From Arthrobacter sp. B0490 (GTDB taxonomy: Bacteria > Actinomycetota > Actinomycetes > Actinomycetales > Micrococcaceae), in contig NZ_PJIR01000019.1 of the NCBI RefSeq assembly GCF_002929355.1, positions 1 to 44,436 on the forward strand: a DNA stretch of 44,436 nucleotides, in the 5' to 3' direction. Positions 14,767-24,129 of the stretch are shown piece after piece. The position numbers and the translations under genes are program-made. The stretch's first letter is position 1. Each line of letters opens with the position of its first letter. The notes under the pieces were generated by a model. It was given only the letters and a program-made list of their open reading frames with translations. It ran no database searches and was not told the origin of the DNA.

Positions 14767-15783
14767 TCAGCCGACCGCGCGGACCGGTGCCTGCGTGCTG
14801 CCGCGTTCCACGAGCTCGGGGTCGAAGATGACCTGGCGGCGCCGTGATGCGGGCTCCTCGATCTCCTCGAGGAGGAGCTCGACGGCGGTGCGCCCCATGA
14901 GCGTGGTCGGCTTCCTGACGCTCGACAGCGGGACCACCGCCGAGGCGGAGAAGTCGATGTCGTCGTAGCCGATGAGCGCGATGTCCTCGGGGATGCGCAG
15001 TCCGCGGATCAGCAGCACCGCCTGCATGACGCCGATCGCCAGGAGGTCGTTCGCGCAGAAGATGCCGCCGGGCAGCTCCTCCCTGCGGCGCTGCGCGATC
15101 TCGCCACCCACGTCGCGTCCGGCGAGGACCGTCATCGCCTCGGCCTCGACGACCTCGAGGACGGCGCCGTCCTGCTCCCCGACCGCCTGCCGGGCCCCTG
15201 CGAGGCGGTCGGCCACCTGCCGGTAGCCGGCCCGGGTCCCCACGAAGACGATCCGCCGCCGGCCCGCCGCGAGGAGGTGCCGTACGGCCATGTAGCCCCC
15301 GGCGACGTCGTCGACGGACACGGAGCTGCAGCGCCGCTGCGCATCGACCCGGTCCACCAGCACCACCGGCATGCCGCGCGCGCGGAGGGCCTCGACGCGG
15401 GGCCCGACGTCACCGACGGGCGAGATGAGCATGCCCTGGACGCGCTGCTGCTCGAAGACGTCGATGTACCGGGTCTCGCGGCCGGCATCCTGGCCGCTGT
15501 CACCGAGGACCACGGTGCTGCCGTTCTCCGCCGCACAGTCCTCGGCGGCGCGGGCGAGCGAGGAGAAGAACGGGTTGCCGACGTCGAGCACAATCAGGCC
15601 GATCGTGCGGCTCTGGCCCGCGCGCAGCTGCCGTGCGGCGTCGTTCCGGACGAAGCCGAGCTCGTCGATCGCTCCCTGGACGCGCCCCCGCGTGGCGGCG
15701 GAGACACGTGCGGGGTGGTTCAGCACGTTGGACACCGTGCCGACCGCCACTCCCGCCCGGTCCGCGACGTCCTTGATGCTCAC
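14767..15783 (-). CDS. LacI-family regulator of rhamnose genes
   Basis: This 338-residue regulator has an N-terminal helix-turn-helix (IKDVADRAGVAVGTVSNVLNHPARVS) and a ligand-binding core of the periplasmic-binding type (TIGLIVLDVGNPFFSSLARAAED, VQGMLISPVGDVG, GIFCANDLLAIGVMQAVL, EDIALIGYDDIDF). Length and domain order are standard for LacI. The start is GTG at 15781-15783, 7 bases after GGAGAG; another GTG 15 bases upstream has a poorer site. It lies between the divergent rhaT and rhaI promoters, and both carry the same operator, so it is most simply the local rhamnose-responsive repressor. The inducer is probably rhamnose or rhamnulose(-1-P). Confidence 0.88.
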   Translation of the reverse strand: MSIKDVADRAGVAVGTVSNVLNHPARVSAATRGRVQGAIDELGFVRNDAARQLRAGQSRTIGLIVLDVGNPFFSSLARAAEDCAAENGSTVVLGDSGQDAGRETRYIDVFEQQRVQGMLISPVGDVGPRVEALRARGMPVVLVDRVDAQRRCSSVSVDDVAGGYMAVRHLLAAGRRRIVFVGTRAGYRQVADRLAGARQAVGEQDGAVLEVVEAEAMTVLAGRDVGGEIAQRRREELPGGIFCANDLLAIGVMQAVLLIRGLRIPEDIALIGYDDIDFSASAVVPLSSVRKPTTLMGRTAVELLLEEIEEPASRRRQVIFDPELVERGSTQAPVRAVG

Positions 15784-15855
15784 TGGCCGACTCTCCACGA
15801 CTACCTCGCCTACCTCGACGCCCGGGTCCGGCAGGAGCAGGAGCCGGCAGGACTG

Positions 15856-15884
15856 TTGACACTCGGTCTTCAGCAAGGATAACT
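15856..15884 (+). promoter_or_regulatory. predicted promoter of the rhaI operon
   Basis: TTGACA at 15856-15861 is followed 17 bp later by ATAACT (15879-15884), within GGATAACTTT. The -35 is consensus and the -10 is moderate. The LacI operators begin 1 base downstream, so repressor would block the start site. Some 130 bases of leader follow before rhaI; I see no further structure there. Confidence 0.6.
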
Positions 15885-15885
15885 T

Positions 15886-15910
15886 TGAAACGTGCCAATG
15901 AAACGATTCA
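15886..15910 (+). promoter_or_regulatory. tandem LacI-type operator before rhaI
   Basis: TGAAACGTGCCAA is followed directly by TGAAACGATTCA. The second 12-mer is identical to the site before rhaT, in the same orientation relative to its gene and with the same 13-bp offset from an imperfect copy. Confidence 0.75.
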
Positions 15911-16038
15911 AAAGCACGTCTATCCGTTGAAGTCCTTCCCGGTCCGTTCCGGGCACGTGAAGACACCCGAACAACCGCCGCCGGCAGTGCCCTCGAGCAC
16001 CCGGCGGCCGCTCACCCTTCCAACGCTGGAGAGAGTAC

Positions 16039-17205
16039 ATGACTGTCATCGACGACATCGCTGCAGAGCTGGACCAGCTCGCCATCGAGGTTCCCTCCTG
16101 GGCCTACGGCAACTCCGGAACACGCTTCAAGGTGTTCGCGACCCCCGGCACCCCCCGCACCGTGGAGGAGAAGATTGCCGACGCGGGCATGGTCCACCGG
16201 CTGACCGGCCTCGCCCCGAGCGTCGCCCTCCACATCCCCTGGGACAGGGTCGACGACTACGGCACGCTCGCCTCCTACGCCGCGGACCACGGCATGAAGC
16301 TGGGGACCATCAACAGCAACACGTTCCAGGACGACGACTACAAGTTCGGCAGCCTGACCCACAGCGACGCCGCCGTCCGGAACAAGGCCATCGACCACAT
16401 GTACGAGTGCATCGAGGTCATGCACGTCACGGGCTCGCGGGACCTGAAGATCTGGCTCGCCGACGGCTCCAACTATCCCGGCCAGGCCGACATGCGGTCC
16501 CGGCAGGACTGGCTCCAGGAGTCCCTGCGGAAGGTCTACGACCGCCTCGGTGAGGACCAGCGCCTCGTGCTCGAGTACAAGTTCTTCGAGCCGGCGTTCT
16601 ATCACACGGACGTCCCCGACTGGGGCACCTCCTACGCGCACTGCCTCCAGCTCGGCGAGAAGGCGCTCGTCTGCCTCGATACCGGCCACCATGCCCCGGG
16701 GACCAACATCGAGTTCATCGTGGCGCAGCTGATCCGCCTCGGGAAGCTCGGCTCCTTCGACTTCAACTCGCGCTTCTACGCCGACGACGACCTCATCGTG
16801 GGCGCCGCCGACCCGTTCCAGCTCTTCCGCATCATGGCCGAGGTGGTCCGGGGCGGCGGCCTCGACCCGACGAGCGGGATCGCCCTCATGCTCGACCAGT
16901 GCCACAACCTCGAGGAGAAGATCCCCGGCCAGATCCGTTCGGTGCTGAACGTGCAGGAGATGACGGCGCGCGCGCTGCTCATCGACCGGACCGCCCTGGC
17001 CGCGGCACAGGAATCCGGTGACGTCCTCGGCGCCAACGCGATCCTGATGGACGCCTTCTACACGGATGTCCGCCCCGCCCTGGCCCAGTGGCGCGAGTCG
17101 AAGGGACTGCCCGCCGATCCGATGGCGGACTACCGGACGAGCGGCTACCAGGGCCGGATCAACACCGAACGACAGGGCGGCCGGCAGGCCGGATGGGGAG
17201 CATGA
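16039..17205 (+). CDS. rhaI: L-rhamnose isomerase, Gram-positive subtype
   Basis: This 388-residue cytoplasmic enzyme interconverts L-rhamnose and L-rhamnulose, the first step of catabolism. It has the TIM-barrel metal-site motifs of the RhaI family: LEYKFFEPAFYHTDVPDWG (metal-binding Glu and His), LVCLDTGHHAPGTNIEF (Asp and His), and FDFNSRFYADDDLIVG. The length and the start VPSWAYGNSGTRFKVF fit the Streptomyces/actinobacterial subtype, not E. coli RhaA. The ATG is preceded by GGAGAG. Its stop overlaps the rhaD start as ATGA. It heads the rhaI-rhaD-rhaB-lldD operon. Confidence 0.93.
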   Translation: MTVIDDIAAELDQLAIEVPSWAYGNSGTRFKVFATPGTPRTVEEKIADAGMVHRLTGLAPSVALHIPWDRVDDYGTLASYAADHGMKLGTINSNTFQDDDYKFGSLTHSDAAVRNKAIDHMYECIEVMHVTGSRDLKIWLADGSNYPGQADMRSRQDWLQESLRKVYDRLGEDQRLVLEYKFFEPAFYHTDVPDWGTSYAHCLQLGEKALVCLDTGHHAPGTNIEFIVAQLIRLGKLGSFDFNSRFYADDDLIVGAADPFQLFRIMAEVVRGGGLDPTSGIALMLDQCHNLEEKIPGQIRSVLNVQEMTARALLIDRTALAAAQESGDVLGANAILMDAFYTDVRPALAQWRESKGLPADPMADYRTSGYQGRINTERQGGRQAGWGA

Positions 17206-19268
17206 CAGCCATGACAGATCTGACGACCACCTCCACCAACCCGACGGTCGGCGACCTCGTCGCGCGCTCCAACAGGCTCGGTGCCGACAAGCGCAACACC
17301 AATTACGCCGGCGGCAACACCTCGGCCAAGGGCCGCGGCCCGGACCCGGTCACGGGCGAGGACGTCGAACTGCTCTGGGTCAAGGGATCCGGCGGGGACC
17401 TCGGGACGCTGCAGGAATCCGGACTCGCGGTCCTGAGGCTGGACCGCATGCGCGCCCTCCAGGGCGTCTACCCGGGCGTGGAGCGCGAGGACGAGATGGT
17501 CGCGGCCTTCGACTACACGCTGCACGGCAAGGGCGGGGCGGCCCCGTCGATCGACACGGCCATGCACGGCCTGGTCGACGCGGCCCACGTGGACCACCTG
17601 CACCCCGACTCCGGCATCGCCGTCGCGACGTCGGCGGACGGCGAGGCACTGACGACGGGCATCTTCGGGCCGAAGGTCGTCTGGGTGCCCTGGCGCCGTC
17701 CCGGCTTCCAGCTCGGCCTCGACATCGCCGCGATCAGGCAGGCCAACCCCGGCGCGATCGGCACGATCCTCGGCGGTCACGGCATCACCGCGTGGGGCGA
17801 GACCTCCGCCGAGGCCGAGGCGAACTCCCTGTGGATCATCGAGACGGCGGAGCGCTACATCTCCGAGCACGGGCGACCGGAACCCTTCGGACCGTCCCTC
17901 GAGGGCTACGCCGCACTCCCCGAGGAGGAACGCCGGGCGAAGGCCGCGGCCCTCGCCCCGACCATCCGCGGGCTCGCGTCCACGGACAAGGCCCAGGTGG
18001 GCCACTTCACCGACGACCCCCGCGTCCTGGACTTCCTCGCCCGCGAGGCGCACCCACGGCTGGGTGCCCTCGGCACGAGTTGCCCCGACCACTTCCTGCG
18101 CACCAAGGTCAAGCCCCTGATCCTCGACCTCCCGGCCGACGCCGACGTGGAGAGCTGCCTGCTGCGCCTGCGTGAACTGCACGCCGAGTACCGGGCGGAC
18201 TACGCCGCCTACTATGACCGCCACGCCACCGTGGAATCCCCCGCCATGCGCGGCGCCGACCCTGCGATCGTCCTGGTGCCCGGCGTCGGCATGTTCTCCT
18301 TCGGCGCCAACAAGCAGACCGCCCGCGTCGCCGGGGAGTTCTACCTCAATGCCATCAACGTGATGCGCGGCGCCGAGGCCATCTCCACCTACTCCCCCAT
18401 CGAGGAGGTCGAGAAGTTCCGCATCGAGTACTGGGCCCTCGAGGAGGCCAAGCTCGCCCGCATGCCGAAGCCGAAGTCCCACGCCGGGCGCATCGCCCTG
18501 GTGACCGGGGCGGCCTCGGGCATCGGCAAGGCCATCGCCACACGCCTCGCCGCCGAGGGCGCCTGCGTCGTGATCGCCGACCTGGACATCGACAGCGCGA
18601 GCAGCGTCGCCGAGGGCCTCGGCGGGTCCGACGTCGCGATCGGCGTCCAGGCCGACGTGACCGATCCCGTACAGGTGCGGGAGGCCGTCAGGGCCGCCGT
18701 GCTCGCCTTCGGCGGGCTCGACCTCGTGGTCAACAACGCCGGGCTGTCGATCTCCAAGCCGCTCCTGGAGACCACCGAGAAGGACTGGGACCTCCAGCAC
18801 AACGTCATGGCGAAGGGCTCCTTCCTCATGTCGCAGGCCGCCGCGAGGGTGCTGATCGAGCAGGACATGGGCGGGGACATCATCTACATCTCCTCCAAGA
18901 ACTCCGTCTTCGCCGGCCCCAACAACATCGCCTACAGCGCCACCAAGGCGGACCAGGCCCACCAGGTCCGCCTCCTCGCCGCCGAACTCGGCGGCCACGG
19001 GGTCCGCGTCAACGGCATCAACCCCGACGGCGTCGTCCGCGGCTCCGGCATCTTCGCCGGCGGCTGGGGCGCGAAGCGGGCAGCTGTCTACGGCGTGGAG
19101 GAGGACAAGCTGGGCGAGTACTACGCGCAGCGGACCCTGCTGAAGCGCGAGGTGCTGCCGGAGAACGTGGCCAACGCCGTCGCGGTCCTGACCTCCGCCG
19201 AACTCTCGCACACCACGGGGCTGCACATCCCCGTCGACGCGGGCGTCGCGGCCGCGTTCCTGCGCTGA
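17202..19268 (+). CDS. rhaD: bifunctional rhamnulose-1-P aldolase/lactaldehyde dehydrogenase
   Basis: This is a 688-residue fusion. Residues to about 420 are a class II aldolase with RNTNYAGGNTSAKG and the zinc-binding HLHPDSG; it cleaves L-rhamnulose-1-phosphate to dihydroxyacetone phosphate and L-lactaldehyde. Residues about 430-688 are a short-chain dehydrogenase with the NAD-binding VTGAASGIGKAIA, the NNAG motif and the catalytic YSATK; it is expected to oxidise the lactaldehyde to L-lactate. The ATG at 17202 overlaps the rhaI stop. A second ATG at 17211, 10 bases after GGGGAG, may be the true start and costs only three residues. The rhamnulokinase gene follows after one base. Confidence 0.93.
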   Translation: MTAMTDLTTTSTNPTVGDLVARSNRLGADKRNTNYAGGNTSAKGRGPDPVTGEDVELLWVKGSGGDLGTLQESGLAVLRLDRMRALQGVYPGVEREDEMVAAFDYTLHGKGGAAPSIDTAMHGLVDAAHVDHLHPDSGIAVATSADGEALTTGIFGPKVVWVPWRRPGFQLGLDIAAIRQANPGAIGTILGGHGITAWGETSAEAEANSLWIIETAERYISEHGRPEPFGPSLEGYAALPEEERRAKAAALAPTIRGLASTDKAQVGHFTDDPRVLDFLAREAHPRLGALGTSCPDHFLRTKVKPLILDLPADADVESCLLRLRELHAEYRADYAAYYDRHATVESPAMRGADPAIVLVPGVGMFSFGANKQTARVAGEFYLNAINVMRGAEAISTYSPIEEVEKFRIEYWALEEAKLARMPKPKSHAGRIALVTGAASGIGKAIATRLAAEGACVVIADLDIDSASSVAEGLGGSDVAIGVQADVTDPVQVREAVRAAVLAFGGLDLVVNNAGLSISKPLLETTEKDWDLQHNVMAKGSFLMSQAAARVLIEQDMGGDIIYISSKNSVFAGPNNIAYSATKADQAHQVRLLAAELGGHGVRVNGINPDGVVRGSGIFAGGWGAKRAAVYGVEEDKLGEYYAQRTLLKREVLPENVANAVAVLTSAELSHTTGLHIPVDAGVAAAFLR

Positions 19269-19269
19269 C

Positions 19270-20769
19270 ATGGACGCTGACACGGCAGACGGTCCGGCGG
19301 TGTTCGTGGCGGTCGACATCGGGGCCTCCTCCGGCCGCGTGATCCTCGGTGGGCTGACGGACGCCGGCCCGCACCTCACGACCGTTCACCGCTTCCCCAA
19401 CGGCGCGCAGTTCCTGGGCGGCGCCCTGCGGTGGGACGTCGAGGCCCTGTTCGACGAGGTGCTGGTGGGCCTCCGCCTGGCCGCGGAAGCCGCGGCCAGA
19501 ACGGGCGACACCGTCGCGAGCATCGGGATCGACACGTGGGCGGTGGACTACGGACTGGTCGACGACGCCGGCACACTCCGCCACCTCCCCTTCAGCTACC
19601 GGGACGCGCGCACGGCAGCCGTGATCGACGCCGTGCACCGGGCCGTGCCGCCGGAACGGCTCTACGCGCGGACCGGGCTCCAGTTCCTGCCGTTCAACAC
19701 GGTGTACCAGCTGGCCGCGGAGCGGTCACTGGCCGGCGTGCAGGCGCTGCTCATCCCCGACCTGCTCGCCTACCGGCTCACCGGCGAGCGCCGCACGGAG
19801 TCCACGAACGCCTCCACGACGGGACTGCTCGACGCCGCCACCGGCACCTGGGCTGCCGACCTCTTCGACCCGCTCGGCCTGGCCCCCGACCTGTTCCCGC
19901 CGCTCATCGAGGCGGGCGAGACGATCGGGACGCTGTCCTCGCCGGTCGCGGACCGGACCGGGCTCCCGCCGGCGACCAGGGTCGTGGCCGTCGGATCCCA
20001 CGACACCGCTTCGGCCGTCGCCGCCGTCCCCGCGACGTCGGGCTCCTTCGCCTACATCTCGTCGGGGACGTGGTCCCTCGTCGGCGTCGAGCTCGACGCA
20101 CCCATCCTCACCGAGGAAAGCCGCGCCGCGAACTTCACCAACGAGCGCGGCGTCGACGGGACCATCCGCTACCTCCGCAACACGGGCGGCCTCTGGCTGC
20201 TGCAGGAGTGCCTGCGGGAATGGAGCATCGAAGGGCCGGAGCCGGAGCTCGCCGCTCTGCTGGCCGCCGCCGCGGCCCTGCCGGCCGGCGGGCCGACGGT
20301 CAATCCGGACGACGCCTCCTTCATCGCGCCCGACAACATGCCCCGGCGTCTCATGGAGGCCGTGGCGCGCACCGGTCTCGTCCTTCCCGGCCGGCGGGCG
20401 GCCATCGTCCGGTGCATCCTCGACAGCCTGGCGGACGGATATGCCCGCACCATCGCCGACGCCGAGCGACTCACCGGGACGAGCGCCGGCGTCATCCATA
20501 TCGTCGGGGGCGGCTCGCAGAACGCGCTGCTCTGCCAGCTGACGGCCGACGCCGCCGGCCGGAGTGTGCTGGCAGGCCCGGTCGAGGCCACGGCGCTCGG
20601 GAACATCCTCGTCCAGGCGCGGGCAGGTGGCCGGCTCGGCGGCGGACTGTCGGAGCTCCGACACGTCGTCGTGGCGGGGGTCACGCCGCTGCTCTACGAA
20701 CCCAGCCGGAACCCCAGCCGCGACCCCGGTCCCGGCATTGTTCCTACCGTTGAAAGGATCACCCAGTGA
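19270..20769 (+). CDS. rhaB: rhamnulokinase
   Basis: This 499-residue FGGY-family sugar kinase phosphorylates L-rhamnulose at O1 with ATP. It starts [18 protein letters not shown] (phosphate-binding loop) and continues with [44 protein letters not shown] and the C-terminal family signature [19 protein letters not shown]. Length is normal. In reaction order it acts before RhaD although it is encoded after it. The ATG is one base beyond the rhaD stop, and the end overlaps the GTG of lldD, so it belongs to the same transcript. Confidence 0.92.
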   Translation: MDADTADGPAVFVAVDIGASSGRVILGGLTDAGPHLTTVHRFPNGAQFLGGALRWDVEALFDEVLVGLRLAAEAAARTGDTVASIGIDTWAVDYGLVDDAGTLRHLPFSYRDARTAAVIDAVHRAVPPERLYARTGLQFLPFNTVYQLAAERSLAGVQALLIPDLLAYRLTGERRTESTNASTTGLLDAATGTWAADLFDPLGLAPDLFPPLIEAGETIGTLSSPVADRTGLPPATRVVAVGSHDTASAVAAVPATSGSFAYISSGTWSLVGVELDAPILTEESRAANFTNERGVDGTIRYLRNTGGLWLLQECLREWSIEGPEPELAALLAAAAALPAGGPTVNPDDASFIAPDNMPRRLMEAVARTGLVLPGRRAAIVRCILDSLADGYARTIADAERLTGTSAGVIHIVGGGSQNALLCQLTADAAGRSVLAGPVEATALGNILVQARAGGRLGGGLSELRHVVVAGVTPLLYEPSRNPSRDPGPGIVPTVERITQ

Positions 20770-22028
20770 CCAAGCGCCAACTCCCCGTTCCCGCGGAGAT
20801 GCTCGAGCTGATGCAGTTCAAGAAGATCGAGCTCAACGGGAAGAAGCGGCGCCTGGATGCCGCGCTCACGATCGCGGACCTGCGCACGATCGCCAAGCGC
20901 CGAACGCCCAAGGCCGCCTTCGACTACACCGACGGCGCCGCCGAGGGTGAGCTGTCCCTGAGCCGTGCCCGGCAGGCGTTCGAGGACATCGAGTTCCACC
21001 CCTCGATCCTCCGTCCCGCCGAGCACGTCGACACCTCCGTCGAGATCCTCGGCGGACCCAGCGCACTGCCCTTCGGTATCGCCCCGACCGGTTTCACCCG
21101 TCTCATGCAGACGGAGGGTGAGACGGCCGGCGCGGGCGCGGCGGCCGCCGCCGGGATCCCCTTCACCCTCTCGACCCTCGGCACGACGTCCATCGAGGGC
21201 GTGAAGGCGGCGAACCCGACCGGACGCAACTGGTTCCAGCTGTACGTGATGCGGCAACGCGAGATCTCGTACGAACTCGCCCGCCGGGCAGGCGAAGCTG
21301 GCTTCGACACCCTCATGTTCACCGTCGACACCCCCGTCGCCGGCGCCCGCCTGCGGGACAAGCGCAACGGGTTCTCCATCCCGCCGCAGCTGTCCATCGG
21401 CACCATCCTCAACGCGGTACCGCGGCCCTGGTGGTGGATCGACTTCCTGACCACGCCGAAGCTGGAATTCGCGTCCCTGACCGACACCGGCGGAACGGTG
21501 GGCGACCTGCTGAACGCCGCGATGGACCCCACGATCGGCTACGACGACCTCGCCGTCATCCGCGACCTGTGGCCCGGGAAGATCGTCATCAAGGGCGTCC
21601 AGAACGTCGAGGACTCGGTCCGCCTCGTGGACCTGGGCGTCGACGGGATCATCCTGTCCAACCACGGCGGCCGCCAGCTCGACCGCGCGCCCATCCCCTT
21701 CCACCTCCTCCCCCAGGTCGTCCGCGAGGTCGGCAGTGACGCCACGATCATGGTCGATACCGGCATCATGAACGGAGCGGACATCGTCGCCTCCATGGCC
21801 CTGGGCGCGAAGTTCACGCTCATCGGCCGGGCCTACCTCTACGGGCTCATGGCCGGCGGGCGCGACGGCGTGGACAGGGCCATCGCCATCCTCCGGGACG
21901 AGATCGAGAGGACCATGCGCCTTCTCGGCGTCTCCCACCTCGGCGAACTCGAGCCTCGGCACGTCACCCAGCTCACCCGCCTCACGCCGGTCGTCCCTGC
22001 GCAGAGTGAGGCGTCGGCTCGCTTCTGA
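20766..22028 (+). CDS. lldD: L-lactate dehydrogenase, FMN-dependent
   Basis: This 420-residue alpha-hydroxyacid oxidase-family flavoenzyme oxidises L-lactate to pyruvate and passes electrons to the respiratory chain. It has the FMN and active-site motifs of the family: [17 protein letters not shown] near the start, [47 protein letters not shown] and SNHGGRQLD with the catalytic His300 and the substrate-binding Arg. The GTG start at 20766 lies inside the rhaB stop and has GAAAGGA 7 bases upstream. Its place at the end of the rhamnose operon fits removal of the lactate made by RhaD. A glycolate or mandelate oxidase cannot be excluded, but context favours lactate. Confidence 0.88.
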   Translation: MTKRQLPVPAEMLELMQFKKIELNGKKRRLDAALTIADLRTIAKRRTPKAAFDYTDGAAEGELSLSRARQAFEDIEFHPSILRPAEHVDTSVEILGGPSALPFGIAPTGFTRLMQTEGETAGAGAAAAAGIPFTLSTLGTTSIEGVKAANPTGRNWFQLYVMRQREISYELARRAGEAGFDTLMFTVDTPVAGARLRDKRNGFSIPPQLSIGTILNAVPRPWWWIDFLTTPKLEFASLTDTGGTVGDLLNAAMDPTIGYDDLAVIRDLWPGKIVIKGVQNVEDSVRLVDLGVDGIILSNHGGRQLDRAPIPFHLLPQVVREVGSDATIMVDTGIMNGADIVASMALGAKFTLIGRAYLYGLMAGGRDGVDRAIAILRDEIERTMRLLGVSHLGELEPRHVTQLTRLTPVVPAQSEASARF

Positions 22029-22115
22029 CGCACCGGCAGTCCGTGGCAGGTCCCCTTGCTCTTTCCCCCTGACCTCGCGGGCTCCTGACAGGTACTATGC
22101 CGTGTGGGCCCGCTC

Positions 22116-22131
22116 GTCAACACACGTTGAC
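22116..22131. promoter_or_regulatory. GTCAAC-N4-GTTGAC dyad
   Basis: A perfect 6-bp inverted repeat with a 4-base spacer lies between lldD and the beta-lactamase-fold gene, 36 bases before the latter's ATG. TACTAT (22093-22098) just upstream could be a -10 element, which would put the dyad over the start site. The binding protein is unknown. Confidence 0.4.
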
Positions 22132-22167
22132 AGGCGGTCGGTTGTCGGCTCTGGGAGGGAGATCGTC

Positions 22168-23148
22168 ATGGTGGCTGGATGGGTGGGGGACGCGGACCTC
22201 GTGAACGCCGTGGACCGCGAGTTCCGGGCGTCGACCGCAGCGGTGGCGGTGGTGACCCCGGACCGCGAGATGACGGCGATGGTGGGCTCCGACCACGAGT
22301 CCACCTTCGAGATCGGGTCGATCTCGAAGGCGCTCACCGGCATGGTCTACCGGGATGCCGTGGACCGCGGTCTCGTCTCGCAGACGACCGCGCTCGGCGA
22401 GCTGCTGCCACCGGTCGGTCATGGGAGGGTCGGGGCCTTGGATCTGGGCTCCCTGGCCACCCACCGCTCCGGGCTTCCGAGCCTGCCCCCGGGGATGCAC
22501 CCGCTCCGGCGAACCCTCGGGTTCTGGGTGCGCGGGGAGAACCCCTACGGCGATTCGCTCGCCGATCTCCTGGTGCAGACGCGCAATGTGCGCCTCGGCG
22601 CACCGAAGCCGAGGTATTCGAATCTCGGTTTCCAGTTGCTCGGGCATGCCGTGGCGGCAGCGGCCGGCCGGAGCTACGGACAGCTCCTGCGGGACGTGCT
22701 GGGGCCCGGGTTCCCGACTCCCGCCGGTATGGAGGACCTCGGGCCGGCGGACCTCACGGGGTCGGATCGTTTCGGGCGGCCCATGCACCCCTGGGTCGGT
22801 GAGGCCCTCGCTCCCGCAGGAGGCGTCCGCGCGACCATCGGCACCATGCGCGGCTTCCTCGGTTCGGTCCTCGACGGCACGGCCCGGGGCAGCTCGGCGC
22901 TCGATCCTGTCACGAGCTTCGGTCCCCGGGTCGGCATCGGCGCCGGGTGGATCACCCTCGAGCACCATGGCCGGGGGATGACCTGGCACAACGGCAGTAC
23001 CGGAGGCTTCAGCAGCTGGATCGGGGTCGACCGGGGCACGGGCACCGGAGTCGTCGTGCTCAGTGCCGTTCACCGGTCGGTCGACAGGCACGGCTTCAGG
23101 CTCCTGACGCAGTTCTCCGCACCCGATCAGGCAGCGCCGGGCCGGTGA
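22168..23148 (+). CDS. serine beta-lactamase-fold hydrolase (class C/DD-peptidase type)
   Basis: This 326-residue protein carries the three active-site elements of the family: Ser51-Ile-Ser-Lys54 (nucleophile and base), Tyr150-Ser-Asn152, and HNGSTGG near residue 274 in place of KTG. No signal peptide or transmembrane segment is visible, which is unusual for a true beta-lactamase and suggests a cytoplasmic esterase or peptidase. The ATG at 22168 follows GGGAGGGAG. Longer readings from upstream would run through the promoter-like region. It is 139 bases after lldD and probably separately transcribed. The substrate is unknown. Confidence 0.8.
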   Translation: MVAGWVGDADLVNAVDREFRASTAAVAVVTPDREMTAMVGSDHESTFEIGSISKALTGMVYRDAVDRGLVSQTTALGELLPPVGHGRVGALDLGSLATHRSGLPSLPPGMHPLRRTLGFWVRGENPYGDSLADLLVQTRNVRLGAPKPRYSNLGFQLLGHAVAAAAGRSYGQLLRDVLGPGFPTPAGMEDLGPADLTGSDRFGRPMHPWVGEALAPAGGVRATIGTMRGFLGSVLDGTARGSSALDPVTSFGPRVGIGAGWITLEHHGRGMTWHNGSTGGFSSWIGVDRGTGTGVVVLSAVHRSVDRHGFRLLTQFSAPDQAAPGR

Positions 23149-23203
23149 TGCGAGGATCCCTGCTCACGTGCAGGATGTCCGGTGATCGATGCCGGGAGGC
23201 ACG

Positions 23204-23641
23204 ATGACCACCGACTGGACGATCACGATCGACTGCCACGACGCCGTACGCCTGGCATCGTTCTGGAAGACCGCTCTGGCGTACGTGGACGCACCTCCCC
23301 CGGCAGGATTCGCCACATGGCGGGAGTGGTACCGCACCTGCGATGTCCCCGAGGACGAATGGGACGACGTGGCAACCCTGGTCGACCCCCACGACGTCCT
23401 CCCGAGGATCACCTTCCTCAGGGTGCCCGAGGGCAAGGCGATGAAGAACCGCCTGCATCTCGACCTGCAGGTCGGCGGGGGACGTGCGACGCCCGCGGCG
23501 GTCCGCCGGCACCGCATCATGGAGGCCGTCGAGAAGCTGGTGGCTGCCGGAGCGTCGGTCCTCGAGGAACATGCCCTCGGCCCGCAGCCGGATCACGTCG
23601 TCCTGCTCGATCCGGAAGGCAACGAGTTCTGCGTGGTGTGA
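23204..23641 (+). CDS. VOC-family (glyoxalase-like) protein
   Basis: This is a 145-residue soluble protein with vicinal-oxygen-chelate repeats. TIDCHDAVRLASFWKTALAY opens the first module, LHLDLQV the second, and the end DHVVLLDPEGNEFCVV carries the usual Glu ligand position. These match actinobacterial VOC proteins that often act as dioxygenase-like or resistance proteins, but no specific substrate is indicated. The ATG at 23204 is preceded by GGGAGG at 23194-23199; an in-frame ATG 15 bases earlier is less well placed. Confidence 0.8.
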   Translation: MTTDWTITIDCHDAVRLASFWKTALAYVDAPPPAGFATWREWYRTCDVPEDEWDDVATLVDPHDVLPRITFLRVPEGKAMKNRLHLDLQVGGGRATPAAVRRHRIMEAVEKLVAAGASVLEEHALGPQPDHVVLLDPEGNEFCVV

Positions 23642-24129
23642 CGCCCGATCCTCCGGGGATGCGGCTTGCGGCGCCACTGTAACGGATCGCCCCGCCCATC
23701 CACGAAGCGATCGACGCCCATGGGCTGCGCCACGAGCCGGGCAAGTTCGTGGAAGAACTTCGGATGCCCGGATCAGGACAAAGGCACTGCTCTTCGACGA
23801 AGCATCAACACAAGGAACCTCCGGGTCGTCCCATGCAGGCGATAACCGCGGGGATCTTCCAGCTTTCGAGGCGGCAACCACAGCAAGGGGCTACCCGCTC
23901 GTCATCGACGGATCCGACATCGCCCCCCGAGGTGAGCGAGGCGGCCGGCGCTCAGTTCGACGGTCCAGAGGACTTCCCGTCATGGCTGCATCAACTCCAC
24001 GACGCCCTGCGGTGACGAGAAGAGTTCGGGGTGCTGTGCGCTGAGTGACGGCGTCCGCCTGCATTCCGCGATGATCAGGACATTCAGCTGGCTCGGATCC
24101 TCAGGCCTGCGATCCTTTGGGCCGGGCGT
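23642..24129. other. 488-base gap with possible gene relic
   Basis: No full gene is recognisable. A rightward frame open from 23684 to the stop at 24013-24015 reads PIHEAIDAHGLRHEPGKFV, then low-complexity sequence, then QFDGPEDFPSWLHQLHDALR before the stop. Both ends look protein-like but the middle does not. Other frames in the stretch also show short coherent pieces, for example LPAFEAATTARGYPLVIDG. A frameshifted remnant of an unknown gene is possible. No RNA or repeat is seen. Confidence 0.3.

Noticed and set aside
17145..19379. Leftward 744-residue frame opposite rhaD
   Set aside because: Antisense of rhaD with a biased composition; the rhaD frame carries full aldolase and dehydrogenase motifs.
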